A stretch of 64,000 nucleotides of DNA from Shimia abyssi. Its GTDB lineage: Bacteria; Pseudomonadota; Alphaproteobacteria; Rhodobacterales; Rhodobacteraceae. How positions within the stretch are numbered: position 1 is the first letter of the stretch; every line of letters starts with the position of its first letter. Where the stretch lies: the NCBI RefSeq assembly GCF_003014475.1, contig NZ_PYGJ01000002.1:453429-517428 (forward strand), read 5' to 3'. Position numbers and translations under genes: made by a program. This document shows, piece by piece, positions 28,704 to 36,545 of this stretch. The notes beneath the pieces are model-generated. The model did not search any database. It saw only the letters and a list, made by a program, of their open reading frames with translations, and was not told where the DNA came from.

Positions 28704-29465
28704 ATGCCAAAATTTGCCGCCAATCTCACAATGCTCTTTAACGAACTCCCGTTTGAAGAACGCTTTGATGCAGCGCGTGAGGCAGGATTTGATGCTGTAG
28801 AAATTTTGTTCCCTTACGACTGCCCAGCGCGCGAAACACTCGCCGCTCTAAGGCGGAATGGGCTTGACCTTGTCCTGATCAACACACCTCCGCCCAACTA
28901 CACAGGCGGCCCGCGCGGCTTTGCTGCCATTCCCGGTGGCAGGGACCGTTTCCAACACGATTTTCGACGCTCTTTGCGATACGCAGACACTTTGGGCGCC
29001 GGGCTTTTGCATATAATGGCAGGCGCCGCGGCGGGTTCCGACGCCAAAGCGACCTTTATCGAAAACCTGAAATGGGCGACCGAATTTGCCCCCAAACAAC
29101 GCCTAACAATCGAACCGATCAATTCAGATGATATGCCAGGCTATTTCCTGAGCTGTTTTGACTTGGCAGCCGAAGTGCTTGACGAGGTGTCCGCCCCCAA
29201 CCTCGCCCTGCAATTTGACACCTACCATGCCTTCAAAATCACAGGCGATGTGTCCTCATGTTGGGAGACGCACAATCATCGCGTCGGCCACATCCAGATC
29301 GGCGGCATACCTGATCGACACGAACCATCGGGCGGCCCATTCGATTATCCCGCTTTCTTCAGGCAGCTGGATGCATCCGGATACGCAGGCCACGTCAGCG
29401 CCGAATATCACCCCGCCAGGAACACGATCAAAGGTCTAGGTTGGCTCAAACCTCAGCCGATTTAG
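28704..29465 (+). CDS. hyi: Hydroxypyruvate isomerase family protein
   Basis: TIM-barrel enzyme of 253 aa that would interconvert hydroxypyruvate and tartronate semialdehyde, as in glyoxylate metabolism. Family segments are present: FAANLTMLFNELPFEERFDAAREAGFDAVEILFPYD (start), the INTPPPNYTGGPRGFAAIPG loop, LTIEPINSDDMPGYFL with a likely metal-binding Glu, LQFDTYHAF, and HIQIGGIPDRHEP. Related otnI-type isomerases act on 2-oxo-tetronate, so the substrate may differ. AAGGGAC precedes the ATG by about 8 bases. Its last 20 bases overlap the tail of the minus-strand CHMI-like gene. Confidence 0.85.
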   Translation: MPKFAANLTMLFNELPFEERFDAAREAGFDAVEILFPYDCPARETLAALRRNGLDLVLINTPPPNYTGGPRGFAAIPGGRDRFQHDFRRSLRYADTLGAGLLHIMAGAAAGSDAKATFIENLKWATEFAPKQRLTIEPINSDDMPGYFLSCFDLAAEVLDEVSAPNLALQFDTYHAFKITGDVSSCWETHNHRVGHIQIGGIPDRHEPSGGPFDYPAFFRQLDASGYAGHVSAEYHPARNTIKGLGWLKPQPI

Positions 29466-29787
29466 GGTCGAACACGTTGGTCATATACAGCGCGTCGCTG
29501 TACTTTATCGCGAGCGAAAAATAGCATCGCTGACACAGACACTCTTTGATCGCGCGCTCAATATCCTCTCGCAATGCTTCCGAAAACGCCGCATCCCGAT
29601 GTGGCTTTGTCAGCAATGACAACTCAACCAATATATGCGTGTGATGATAGACGTTGCTGGGATACGCGCGCCCCTTGCACTCACCCGCTGCTGGATCGTG
29701 CACATTTATCCGCTCTTCGATCAATTGCAGCACCTTTTCTGCATCAATCTCCAGATCAGCTGAATACTTTAGCTCCGCATGTGGCAT
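29446..29787 (-). CDS. CHMI-like (5-carboxymethyl-2-hydroxymuconate isomerase-like) protein
   Basis: 113 aa. It begins MPHAELKYSADLEIDAEKVLQLIEERI, which resembles the CHMI family in having Pro right after Met (the proposed catalytic base), an x-YSA-LE-type first strand, and RAYPSNVYHHTHILVELSLL as the next strand pair. Tautomerase-fold members of this type isomerise unsaturated keto acids. Length and pattern agree but no active-site assignment is certain. It starts at the last base of the polA stop (TAATG), so it is translated from the polA operon. The end overlaps hyi. Confidence 0.55.
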   Translation of the reverse strand: MPHAELKYSADLEIDAEKVLQLIEERINVHDPAAGECKGRAYPSNVYHHTHILVELSLLTKPHRDAAFSEALREDIERAIKECLCQRCYFSLAIKYSDALYMTNVFDPKSAEV

Positions 29788-32582
29788 TAGTGCGCCTCAG
29801 CCCAGTTTTGGCCGCGACCGGCATCCACGATCAACGGTACATCCAGCTTTACTGCTGGCTCCGCCGCTCCTTGCATGACGTCACGCGCCGCCCCAATCGC
29901 ATCTTCAATAGCGTCATCTTCGACTTCGAAAATGAGTTCGTCATGCACCTGCAACAGCATCTTCATGGGCAAGCCCTTGATGGCAGCAGGCATTCGGATC
30001 ATGGCTCGTCGGATGATATCCGCCGCAGTGCCCTGAATGGGTGCGTTGATCGCCGCGCGATAGGCAAAACTCGCACGTGGCCCCTTGGCATTGATCTCCG
30101 GTGTGTGGATCTTGCGCCCAAACAACGTCTGAACATACCCATGTTCCTTAGCAAACTCCTTGGTGCTATCCATATAGGTGCGAATACCCGGAAACCGCTC
30201 AAAATAGCGGTTGATAAAGTCCTGCGCCTCGCCTCGCGGAATGCGCAGGTTGCGCGCCAGACCAAATCCTGAAATGCCATAAATCACGCCAAAGTTGATC
30301 GCTTTTGCCCGTCGCCGGATTTCACCTGTCATCTCGTCCATCGGCACACCAAACACCTCAGAAGCCGTCATAGCGTGAATGTCCTGCCCATCCCGGAACG
30401 CTTCCTTCAGGGCATCAATCTCGGCAATATGTGCCAAGATGCGCAGCTCGATCTGGCTATAGTCCAGACTGATCAACGTCTTGCCCTGCTCACTCACAAA
30501 CGCCTCGCGAATGCGCCGACCTTCCTCGGTGCGCACCGGAATGTTCTGCAGATTCGGATCGCTCGACGCCATGCGCCCTGTATTCGCGCCGGTCTGCACA
30601 TAGGACGTGTGCACACGCCCGGTATCCTTGTTTATATGCTCCTGAAGTGCATCAGTGTATGTGCTTTTGAGCTTCTGCAACTGGCGGTAATCCAAAACCC
30701 GCGCGGCAAAATCATGGGTCGCGGCAAGGTCTTCCAGCACATCAGCCGGAGTCGACCATTGACCGGTCTTGGTCTTCTTGCCGCCCTCCAACGCCATTTC
30801 TTCAAACAAGATCGCGCCCACCTGCGCCGGGCTTTGAACGTTGAATTCGTGCCCGGCCAACTCATAAAGCTCCGCTTCCAAGCCCGCCATCTTCTGGGCA
30901 AAGGCGTTCGACATCCGGCTTAGAGTGTCGCGATCCACCTTGATGCCATGCATCTCCATTTCGGCCAAAACAGGCACCAACGGGCGCTCCAGCGTTTCAT
31001 AGACAGTCGTAACCTTTTTACTGTGCAACCGCTGCTTAAAGATTTTCCACAGACGAAGCGTAACGTCCGCATCTTCTGCGGCGTATTTTACCGCATCCTC
31101 GATTGGTACCTTGTCAAAAGTAATGGCCGACTTACCTGTGCCCAGCAGCGTCTTGATCGGGATCGGCGTGTGTTCGAGATACCGCTCGCTCAACGCATCC
31201 ATACCGTGGTTATGCTCGCCCGCGTGCATCGCATAGCTCAGCAGCATCGTGTCATCGATTGGCGCAACATCAATACCGTATCGCTTGAAAATCTTGCAAT
31301 CATATTTGGCGTTCTGGAAAATCTTGAGCACGGATGGGTCTTCCAGCATCGGCTTCAACAGCGCCAGCGCATCGTTCAACCCCATCTGACCGGGCTGCAA
31401 TTCCTCGCCGCCAAACAGGTCATCATTCGCGCCCTTTTTGTGCCCCACCGGCACATAACAGGCACTGCCTGTCTCAACGCTCAGACAAATTCCGGCCAGT
31501 TCAGCAACCATCTCGTTCAGCGAGTTGGTTTCCGTATCCACCGCCACATAGCCGCGCGCATAGGATTGCGCGATCCAACTCTCAAGCGCGGATGCATCCC
31601 GCACGCATTCATATGCGTCCGGATCAATCGGGGCCAACTCCTCAGAGGAACCGGCGCCCTCGGCGGCGGACGGCTCCGCAATCGCTGGTGCCTCGACCCC
31701 AAGCTGGTCCGCAACCCGCTTTAGCAAAGTGCGGAATTCCATCTCGCCCAGAAACCCCAGCAAAGTGTCCGCTTCGGGCTCTTGCACCTCAAGATCTTCA
31801 AGCGAGAAATCCAGCTCCATCTCGCAATCCAGTTGCGCCAGACGTTTGCTCAATTCGATCTGATCACGCTTTTCAATCAGCGTCTGGCGGCGCTTGGGTT
31901 GTTTGATTTCCTCAGCCCGATCCAGAAGGCTCTCCAGATCGCCGAACTCGTTGATCAACAATGCCGCCGTTTTGATACCAATACCCGGCGCACCAGGCAC
32001 GTTGTCGACGCTATCCCCAGCCAACGCCTGAACATCGACGACCCGCTCTGGTCCAACACCGAACTTCTCGCGCACACCATCGACATCGATGCGCTTGTTC
32101 TTCATCGCGTCCAACATCTCGACGCCGCCACCGACCAGCTGCATCAAATCCTTGTCGGATGAGATAATCGTACACCGCCCGCCAGCATCGCGCGCCTGAT
32201 GTGCAAGGGTTGCAATGATATCGTCCGCCTCAAAACCCTCGACCTCTTTGCACGCGATATTAAACGCTCGTGTCGCATCACGAGTGAGCGGAAACTGTGG
32301 CACCAGATCTTCGGGCGCCGGAGGGCGATTGGCCTTATAAAGATCGTACATCTCGTTGCGAAACGATTTGCCCGAATAGTCAAAAATCACGGCAACATGG
32401 GTTGGCGCATCCGGGCCGGTATTACCTTCGACATAGCGGTGCAACATGTTGCAAAACCCTGCCACGGCACCAATAGGCAGTCCGTCAGACTTACGTGTCA
32501 ACGGTGGCAACGCGTGATACGCGCGGAAAATAAAGGCCGACCCGTCGATCAGGTGCAGGTGACACCCTTTGCCAAAACTCAT
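29787..32582 (-). CDS. polA: DNA polymerase I
   Basis: 931-aa repair and lagging-strand polymerase. Order: 5'-3' exonuclease (about 1-290), 3'-5' exonuclease (about 340-520) with an intact DxE pair in YVAVDTETNSLNEM, and the polymerase domain. Motif A is LISLDYSQIELRILAHI, motif B RRRAKAINFGVIYG, motif C LQVHDELIFEV. Unlike Thermus Pol I, the proofreading residues appear intact. The ATG at 32582 has GGAG about 9 bases upstream; a longer frame adds 43 unlikely residues. The gene is divergent from the saccharopine pair and overlaps the small CHMI-like gene at its stop. Confidence 0.96.
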   Translation of the reverse strand: MSFGKGCHLHLIDGSAFIFRAYHALPPLTRKSDGLPIGAVAGFCNMLHRYVEGNTGPDAPTHVAVIFDYSGKSFRNEMYDLYKANRPPAPEDLVPQFPLTRDATRAFNIACKEVEGFEADDIIATLAHQARDAGGRCTIISSDKDLMQLVGGGVEMLDAMKNKRIDVDGVREKFGVGPERVVDVQALAGDSVDNVPGAPGIGIKTAALLINEFGDLESLLDRAEEIKQPKRRQTLIEKRDQIELSKRLAQLDCEMELDFSLEDLEVQEPEADTLLGFLGEMEFRTLLKRVADQLGVEAPAIAEPSAAEGAGSSEELAPIDPDAYECVRDASALESWIAQSYARGYVAVDTETNSLNEMVAELAGICLSVETGSACYVPVGHKKGANDDLFGGEELQPGQMGLNDALALLKPMLEDPSVLKIFQNAKYDCKIFKRYGIDVAPIDDTMLLSYAMHAGEHNHGMDALSERYLEHTPIPIKTLLGTGKSAITFDKVPIEDAVKYAAEDADVTLRLWKIFKQRLHSKKVTTVYETLERPLVPVLAEMEMHGIKVDRDTLSRMSNAFAQKMAGLEAELYELAGHEFNVQSPAQVGAILFEEMALEGGKKTKTGQWSTPADVLEDLAATHDFAARVLDYRQLQKLKSTYTDALQEHINKDTGRVHTSYVQTGANTGRMASSDPNLQNIPVRTEEGRRIREAFVSEQGKTLISLDYSQIELRILAHIAEIDALKEAFRDGQDIHAMTASEVFGVPMDEMTGEIRRRAKAINFGVIYGISGFGLARNLRIPRGEAQDFINRYFERFPGIRTYMDSTKEFAKEHGYVQTLFGRKIHTPEINAKGPRASFAYRAAINAPIQGTAADIIRRAMIRMPAAIKGLPMKMLLQVHDELIFEVEDDAIEDAIGAARDVMQGAAEPAVKLDVPLIVDAGRGQNWAEAH

Positions 32583-32804
32583 CTCGCACGCTCCTATTCT
32601 GGTTCGGTCTCTGTTGTGCCATGCTGGGCAGGGCGGCGCCAGATGCAAAGGACGATAAAACCAGAGCCAGCCCAGTGCCACAGGCGACTTTCCGGAGTGT
32701 TTCGAAATCACTGAAAATGCCGGGAAATCACGGGGAATACCTAGTCAGGGACTTGACGAACAGCCCCAAGAGCGCTTGTGTCACCCGTCTAAAAAGGATT
32801 GAGC

Positions 32805-33860
32805 ATGACACATCTCTGGGTCCGGGCCGAGCAACGGCCCAACGAGGAACGCGTTGGCCTGACACCTGACGGAGCCAAGGCCCTAATGGCAGCCGGCATT
32901 CGCGTCACTATTGAAGAAAGCTCAGTGCGCGCGATCCCAATTGACGGATATATCGCCGCAGGATGCGAGATTGCACCCGAAAACAGCTGGCCATCTGCCC
33001 CATCTGACGCCGTTATTTTTGGCCTCAAAGAATTGCCCGAAGATGGCACACCGCTGCCGCACCGCCACATCATGTTTGGCCACGCTTACAAGGGCCAACA
33101 CTCGGGTAAGGCTTTGCTCAAACGATTCAAGGCCGGTGGCGGTACGCTTTACGATCTTGAGTACCTTGTTGACGATTCTGGCCGCCGTGTCGCGGCATTT
33201 GGCTATTGGGCCGGTTATGCCGGTGCTGCTGTCACTCTCAAATGCTGGGCGGCACAGCAACGTGGAGAAATTTGCGGCCCCGTTGGCGTTTACTCGAGCA
33301 AAGACGCATTGCTTACCGATCTCTTGGGCGAACTCGACGCGATTGGTTCAATCCGCCCTTCCGCAATCGTCATTGGCGCCATGGGCCGTGTGGGCACTGG
33401 CGCCGCCGACCTGCTGACCGCCATGGGCTGTTCCGTAACAAAATGGGACATGGCCGAAACAGCAGGAGGTGGCCCGTTCCCCGAAATCCTCGCGCACGAC
33501 TTGTTCTTGAACTGCATTTTTGCTCGCCACGGAACACCTGTATTTGTTCCACAATCCGCCCTCACCGCTTCGCGTGCGCTGACCGCGATCGGCGACGTCG
33601 CGTGTGATCCCGACAGCGATTATAACCCCGTTCCCGTCTATGATCGCGCCACGACTTGGGGCGCCCCGGCGTTGCGCGTCTCTCAGAATCCGCCTCTCGA
33701 CGTGATGGCCATCGACAACTTGCCATCCATGTTGCCGGTCGAATCCTCTTACGACTACGCCGTGCAACTGCTCGAAACTTTGCGCGACGTCTCTGATCTG
33801 TCTGCAGCCGTCTGGACCCGCGCCGAAGCCGATTTCATCACGCATTCCAAAGACCTCTGA
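32805..33860 (+). CDS. Saccharopine dehydrogenase (L-lysine-forming type)
   Basis: 351 aa. N-terminal segments HLWVRAEQRPNEERVGLTPDGAKALMAAGIRVTIEES and a GFGYW-like mid section (FGYWAGYAGAAVTLKCW) match the lysine-forming saccharopine dehydrogenase / lysine-ketoglutarate reductase family. The later AMGRVGTGAADLLTAMG is the nucleotide-binding loop. In a catabolic context it would run from lysine and 2-oxoglutarate to saccharopine. The start ATG has AAAAAGGA about 6 bases upstream; a TTG two codons earlier is the alternative. Thirteen bases separate it from the partner gene, so they are one operon. Confidence 0.85.
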   Translation: MTHLWVRAEQRPNEERVGLTPDGAKALMAAGIRVTIEESSVRAIPIDGYIAAGCEIAPENSWPSAPSDAVIFGLKELPEDGTPLPHRHIMFGHAYKGQHSGKALLKRFKAGGGTLYDLEYLVDDSGRRVAAFGYWAGYAGAAVTLKCWAAQQRGEICGPVGVYSSKDALLTDLLGELDAIGSIRPSAIVIGAMGRVGTGAADLLTAMGCSVTKWDMAETAGGGPFPEILAHDLFLNCIFARHGTPVFVPQSALTASRALTAIGDVACDPDSDYNPVPVYDRATTWGAPALRVSQNPPLDVMAIDNLPSMLPVESSYDYAVQLLETLRDVSDLSAAVWTRAEADFITHSKDL

Positions 33861-33873
33861 AAAGGAGCCTGAC

Positions 33874-35019
33874 ATGACCATCCACTGGTGTGGCACTGGC
33901 CTTTCCGCTATCCCCGGCTTGCGCCGTCTCATCTTAGCAGGTCACGATGTGGCCGTTTGGAACCGTACCATAGATAAGGCGCAGGACGCGGTTGGTGATC
34001 TGACCGACGTAATCCGCGCATTCGACATTGAAACACTCTCGGCTGATCTCAAATCCGGCGATGTTGTTGTTTCCATGCTACCAGGTGACTGGCATGTGCC
34101 GTTGGCTGAACTCTGCATCGCAAAAGGCGCGAACTTTGTCAGCTCCTCCTACATCGCACCGGAAATGAAGGCCCTCAACAGCAGGGCAGCAGCGGCAGGT
34201 ATTGCCTGCGTCAACGAAGTCGGCCTCGATCCCGGTATCGACCACCTCATGGCGCACGCCCTCGTCGCTGACTACCGCACCTCGGACGCGTTCGATCCGA
34301 CCAACGACATCAGCTTCATCTCATATTGCGGTGGCATCCCAAAGATACCAAACCCTTTCCGCTACAAGTTTAGCTGGTCGCCGCTAGGCGTGCTCAAGGC
34401 CCTGCGATCCCCATCGCGCTCAATTCGCGATCACGCGCCGCTCGACGTCGCCCGCCCATGGGACGCGATCAGCACATACAAAGCACCTCTGCCAACTCCA
34501 GAAAGTTTTGAAGTCTACCCAAACCGCGACTCGATCCCCTTTATGGAGGATTATAAGTTTGATCAGAACTGGAACGTAAAAGAATTCGTGCGTGGTACGT
34601 TGCGCCTGAACGGTTGGTCCTCAGCATGGCGCGATGTTTTTGCCGAGATCGAAACCCTCTCCGGACCCAAAGGCGACACACGCCTCAAGGAAATGTCAGA
34701 TCAGTTCTGGGCTGAAAACGCATATGACCATGGCGAACCAGACCGCGTTGTTTTGTGTGTTGGTCTCAAAGCCGAAAGCAATGGCGCAGAAGTTTGGCAC
34801 AAAACCTATGTCATGGACGCTTGGGGGGACGAGACCGGCACAGCGATGGCACGACTGGTTTCCATTCCGGTCTCGCTAGCAGTCGAAGCGGTGCTGGCCG
34901 GTCAAATTGCACCCGGCGTTCATGCCGCCCCCAGCGATCCGGCGCTGTTTAACGCGTGGCTCGCTCAGGTTGACGAACTGGCGCAGCACTTAGCCATTGT
35001 CGACCATCTCGACGCCTGA
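33874..35019 (+). CDS. Saccharopine dehydrogenase (L-glutamate-forming type)
   Basis: 381 aa. N-terminal Rossmann entry WCGTGLSAIPGLRRLILAGHDVAVWNR, then SMLPGDWHVPLAELCIAKGANFVSSSYI and the C-terminal half with GGIPKIPNPFRYKFSWSPLGVLKAL, characteristic of the glutamate-forming saccharopine dehydrogenase family. Together with the upstream gene it covers the two steps lysine to saccharopine to glutamate plus 2-aminoadipate-6-semialdehyde. An AAAGGAGCC ribosome site precedes the ATG. The order and spacing indicate one transcript. It converges on the flavodoxin-fold reductase. Confidence 0.85.
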   Translation: MTIHWCGTGLSAIPGLRRLILAGHDVAVWNRTIDKAQDAVGDLTDVIRAFDIETLSADLKSGDVVVSMLPGDWHVPLAELCIAKGANFVSSSYIAPEMKALNSRAAAAGIACVNEVGLDPGIDHLMAHALVADYRTSDAFDPTNDISFISYCGGIPKIPNPFRYKFSWSPLGVLKALRSPSRSIRDHAPLDVARPWDAISTYKAPLPTPESFEVYPNRDSIPFMEDYKFDQNWNVKEFVRGTLRLNGWSSAWRDVFAEIETLSGPKGDTRLKEMSDQFWAENAYDHGEPDRVVLCVGLKAESNGAEVWHKTYVMDAWGDETGTAMARLVSIPVSLAVEAVLAGQIAPGVHAAPSDPALFNAWLAQVDELAQHLAIVDHLDA

Positions 35020-35025
35020 AAAATG

Positions 35026-35052
35026 GGGCGCGGTCCATTATCAGCCGCGCCC
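35026..35052. terminator. Convergent terminator hairpin
   Basis: Perfect 8-bp stem GGGCGCGG/CCGCGCCC with an 11-nt loop between the saccharopine operon and the reductase gene. There is no clean T tract on either strand, so it may act weakly in both directions. Confidence 0.5.
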
Positions 35053-35061
35053 AAACACTCT

Positions 35062-35655
35062 TCAAGCTGCCGCCGCACCGATCCGCGCGACAGTGCGCGA
35101 CCATTTCTTAACCACGCCGTCTTTGGGATGGCTGGCGCCACTAAACTGACTGATCCGCAGCGGTTTGATCCCGACAAACCCTAGGATTTGCCCCCGCATC
35201 TGCACCATCAACGCATTGCGGTATAAAAGCCGGAATAACCAGCCCGGCGTATCAGACATCATCAAAATGCGGCCCGTGCGCCCGCCCAGTAATGGCGCTG
35301 GCAGGCCCATGCGTGTGGTCTTTCGCGTATCAAATGCAAAACCCGGCAAAAGCGCCCGGTCAAACAAACCCTTAAGCTTGGCCGGAACACCTCCCCACCA
35401 AACGGGTGTCGCAACGACCACGTGCTCTGACCATTCGATATCTGCCATCACCTGTTCAAGGGCCGGTTCCAGCGGTTTCTTGTTCACGTACCCACCAAAA
35501 CCATAGTCCGGATCAAATTGCAGATCGTGCAGGTTCACCAATCTTACGTCATGCCCGGCCCGTGCCGCAGCGTCTGCATAAACCTTTGCCATGTTCCCGG
35601 TAAGCGATTCCGCTGCCGGATGCCCATTCAAGACAAAAACGCGTTTCCTAATCAT
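35062..35655 (-). CDS. Flavodoxin-fold NAD(P)H dehydrogenase (quinone), NQO1/MdaB-like
   Basis: 197 aa, FMN/FAD-dependent reductase of the NQO1-like group. Segments: KRVFVLNGHPAAESL (flavin phosphate loop), DIEWSEHVVVATPVWWGGVPAKLKGLFDRALLPGFAF (conserved TPVWWGG motif near 87), and GRTGRILMMSDTPG. The ATG at 35655 is preferred because the GGAGAG site lies inside a longer alternative start at 35667. It is divergent from a TetR repressor, and three palindromic operators lie between them, so it is probably the repressor's target. Confidence 0.88.
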   Translation of the reverse strand: MIRKRVFVLNGHPAAESLTGNMAKVYADAAARAGHDVRLVNLHDLQFDPDYGFGGYVNKKPLEPALEQVMADIEWSEHVVVATPVWWGGVPAKLKGLFDRALLPGFAFDTRKTTRMGLPAPLLGGRTGRILMMSDTPGWLFRLLYRNALMVQMRGQILGFVGIKPLRISQFSGASHPKDGVVKKWSRTVARIGAAAA

Positions 35656-35680
35656 TGATCTCTCCATGAATCTCTAAAAT

Positions 35681-35743
35681 TGACCGCGGTCAGTTTATGG
35701 AGCAAAAAATGACCGTGGTCAATAAAAAATTTGACCACGGTCA
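35681..35743. promoter_or_regulatory. Three TetR-type operator palindromes
   Basis: Copies of TGACCRYGGTCA at 35681-35692 (TGACCGCGGTCA, a perfect palindrome), 35710-35721 (TGACCGTGGTCA) and 35732-35743 (TGACCACGGTCA). The second and third are exact reverse complements of one another. All sit in the gap between the TetR gene and the reductase it probably represses. Confidence 0.85.
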
Positions 35744-35759
35744 CAAATCAAATTAGAAT
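35731..35759 (+). promoter_or_regulatory. Predicted sigma-70 promoter of the TetR gene
   Basis: TTGACC (35731-35736), 17-bp spacer, TAGAAT (35754-35759). The -35 box overlaps the third operator. The -10 box ends 6 bases before the ATG, so the transcript would begin at or near the start codon. Confidence 0.5.
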
Positions 35760-35765
35760 CCCCTC

Positions 35766-36350
35766 ATGACCAAAGCAAAACAGCAACGCACCTTAGAAAC
35801 CCGCGCCCGTCTGGTGGCCGCTGCCCAAGCAGTGATCGAGGATGTTGGATACGAAGGGCTACGCGTGGACCAGGTCGTAAAAGGTGCAGGTGTGGCCAAG
35901 GGTACTTTCTTTGCCCATTTCCGCGACAAAGATGCGCTGATGGACCAACTGATCGGTGCGCGCATTGACGCACATCTCGACCAGCTCGAAGCCCTGCCAG
36001 AGCCGCAAACCGTCGTCGAAATCGTCGAGGCACTTTTGCCGATGATGCGGTATATGACCTGCGAACGATATGTCTTTGACGTCATCCTTCGCTATTCGGG
36101 CGCTGCCGCAGTTGCAGAAATTGGACCGATCGCCAATACATTTGGACGCCATGCGCAAGTAATTGAACCCTGGTTTGTTCATGGTAATTTTCGCACCGAC
36201 ATAAAGCCCGATCTGATTTCAGAGGGCGTCATGGCCTTTGCGATCCAAGCCATGTCGCTCATGTTCTGCGCGCTACACAATGAAACCGACTTGCGCGCGC
36301 GCCTGACACTCTACCTTGACGCATGGCTCCAACCGCGCACCGTCTCGTAA
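35766..36350 (+). CDS. TetR-family transcriptional repressor
   Basis: 194 aa. N-terminal helix-turn-helix (TRARLVAAAQAVIEDVGYEGLRVDQVVKGAGVAKGTFFAHFRDKDALMDQL, about 11-65) is typical of TetR. The C-terminal half is a ligand-binding helical bundle with no named subfamily. It would repress itself and the flavodoxin-fold reductase through the three palindromes upstream. No ribosome site precedes the ATG and a good -10 box lies 6 bases before it, so a leaderless mRNA is likely. Its stop codon lies inside the dispersed palindromic repeat (copy B). Confidence 0.9.
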   Translation: MTKAKQQRTLETRARLVAAAQAVIEDVGYEGLRVDQVVKGAGVAKGTFFAHFRDKDALMDQLIGARIDAHLDQLEALPEPQTVVEIVEALLPMMRYMTCERYVFDVILRYSGAAAVAEIGPIANTFGRHAQVIEPWFVHGNFRTDIKPDLISEGVMAFAIQAMSLMFCALHNETDLRARLTLYLDAWLQPRTVS

Positions 36351-36374
36351 GTCGGACAAAGTTGTCCGACCTAC
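36347..36374. repeat. Dispersed palindromic repeat, copy B (carries the TetR stop codon)
   Basis: Palindrome GTCGGACAAAGTTGTCCGAC with GTAA/CTAC flanks. It matches copy A (7173-7200, read on the other strand) at 27 of 28 positions. The TAA at 36348-36350 is the TetR stop. Both copies immediately follow a Ser TCG codon. Confidence 0.85.
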
Positions 36375-36545
36375 CGATCCCTCACCATACATCTGCAAAA
36401 CGAACACCGCGGTTCATCTTCCTTTCTGGCGCAAAATGTTAACTCATCCCCGTAAGGTTTTCGTTGCAGAGCGCACCTCAAAGCGAAATAACGTGTGGCA
36501 GCACCTTTGGGGCACGCCCCAACCAATCTACGGAGAACGAAAGAC

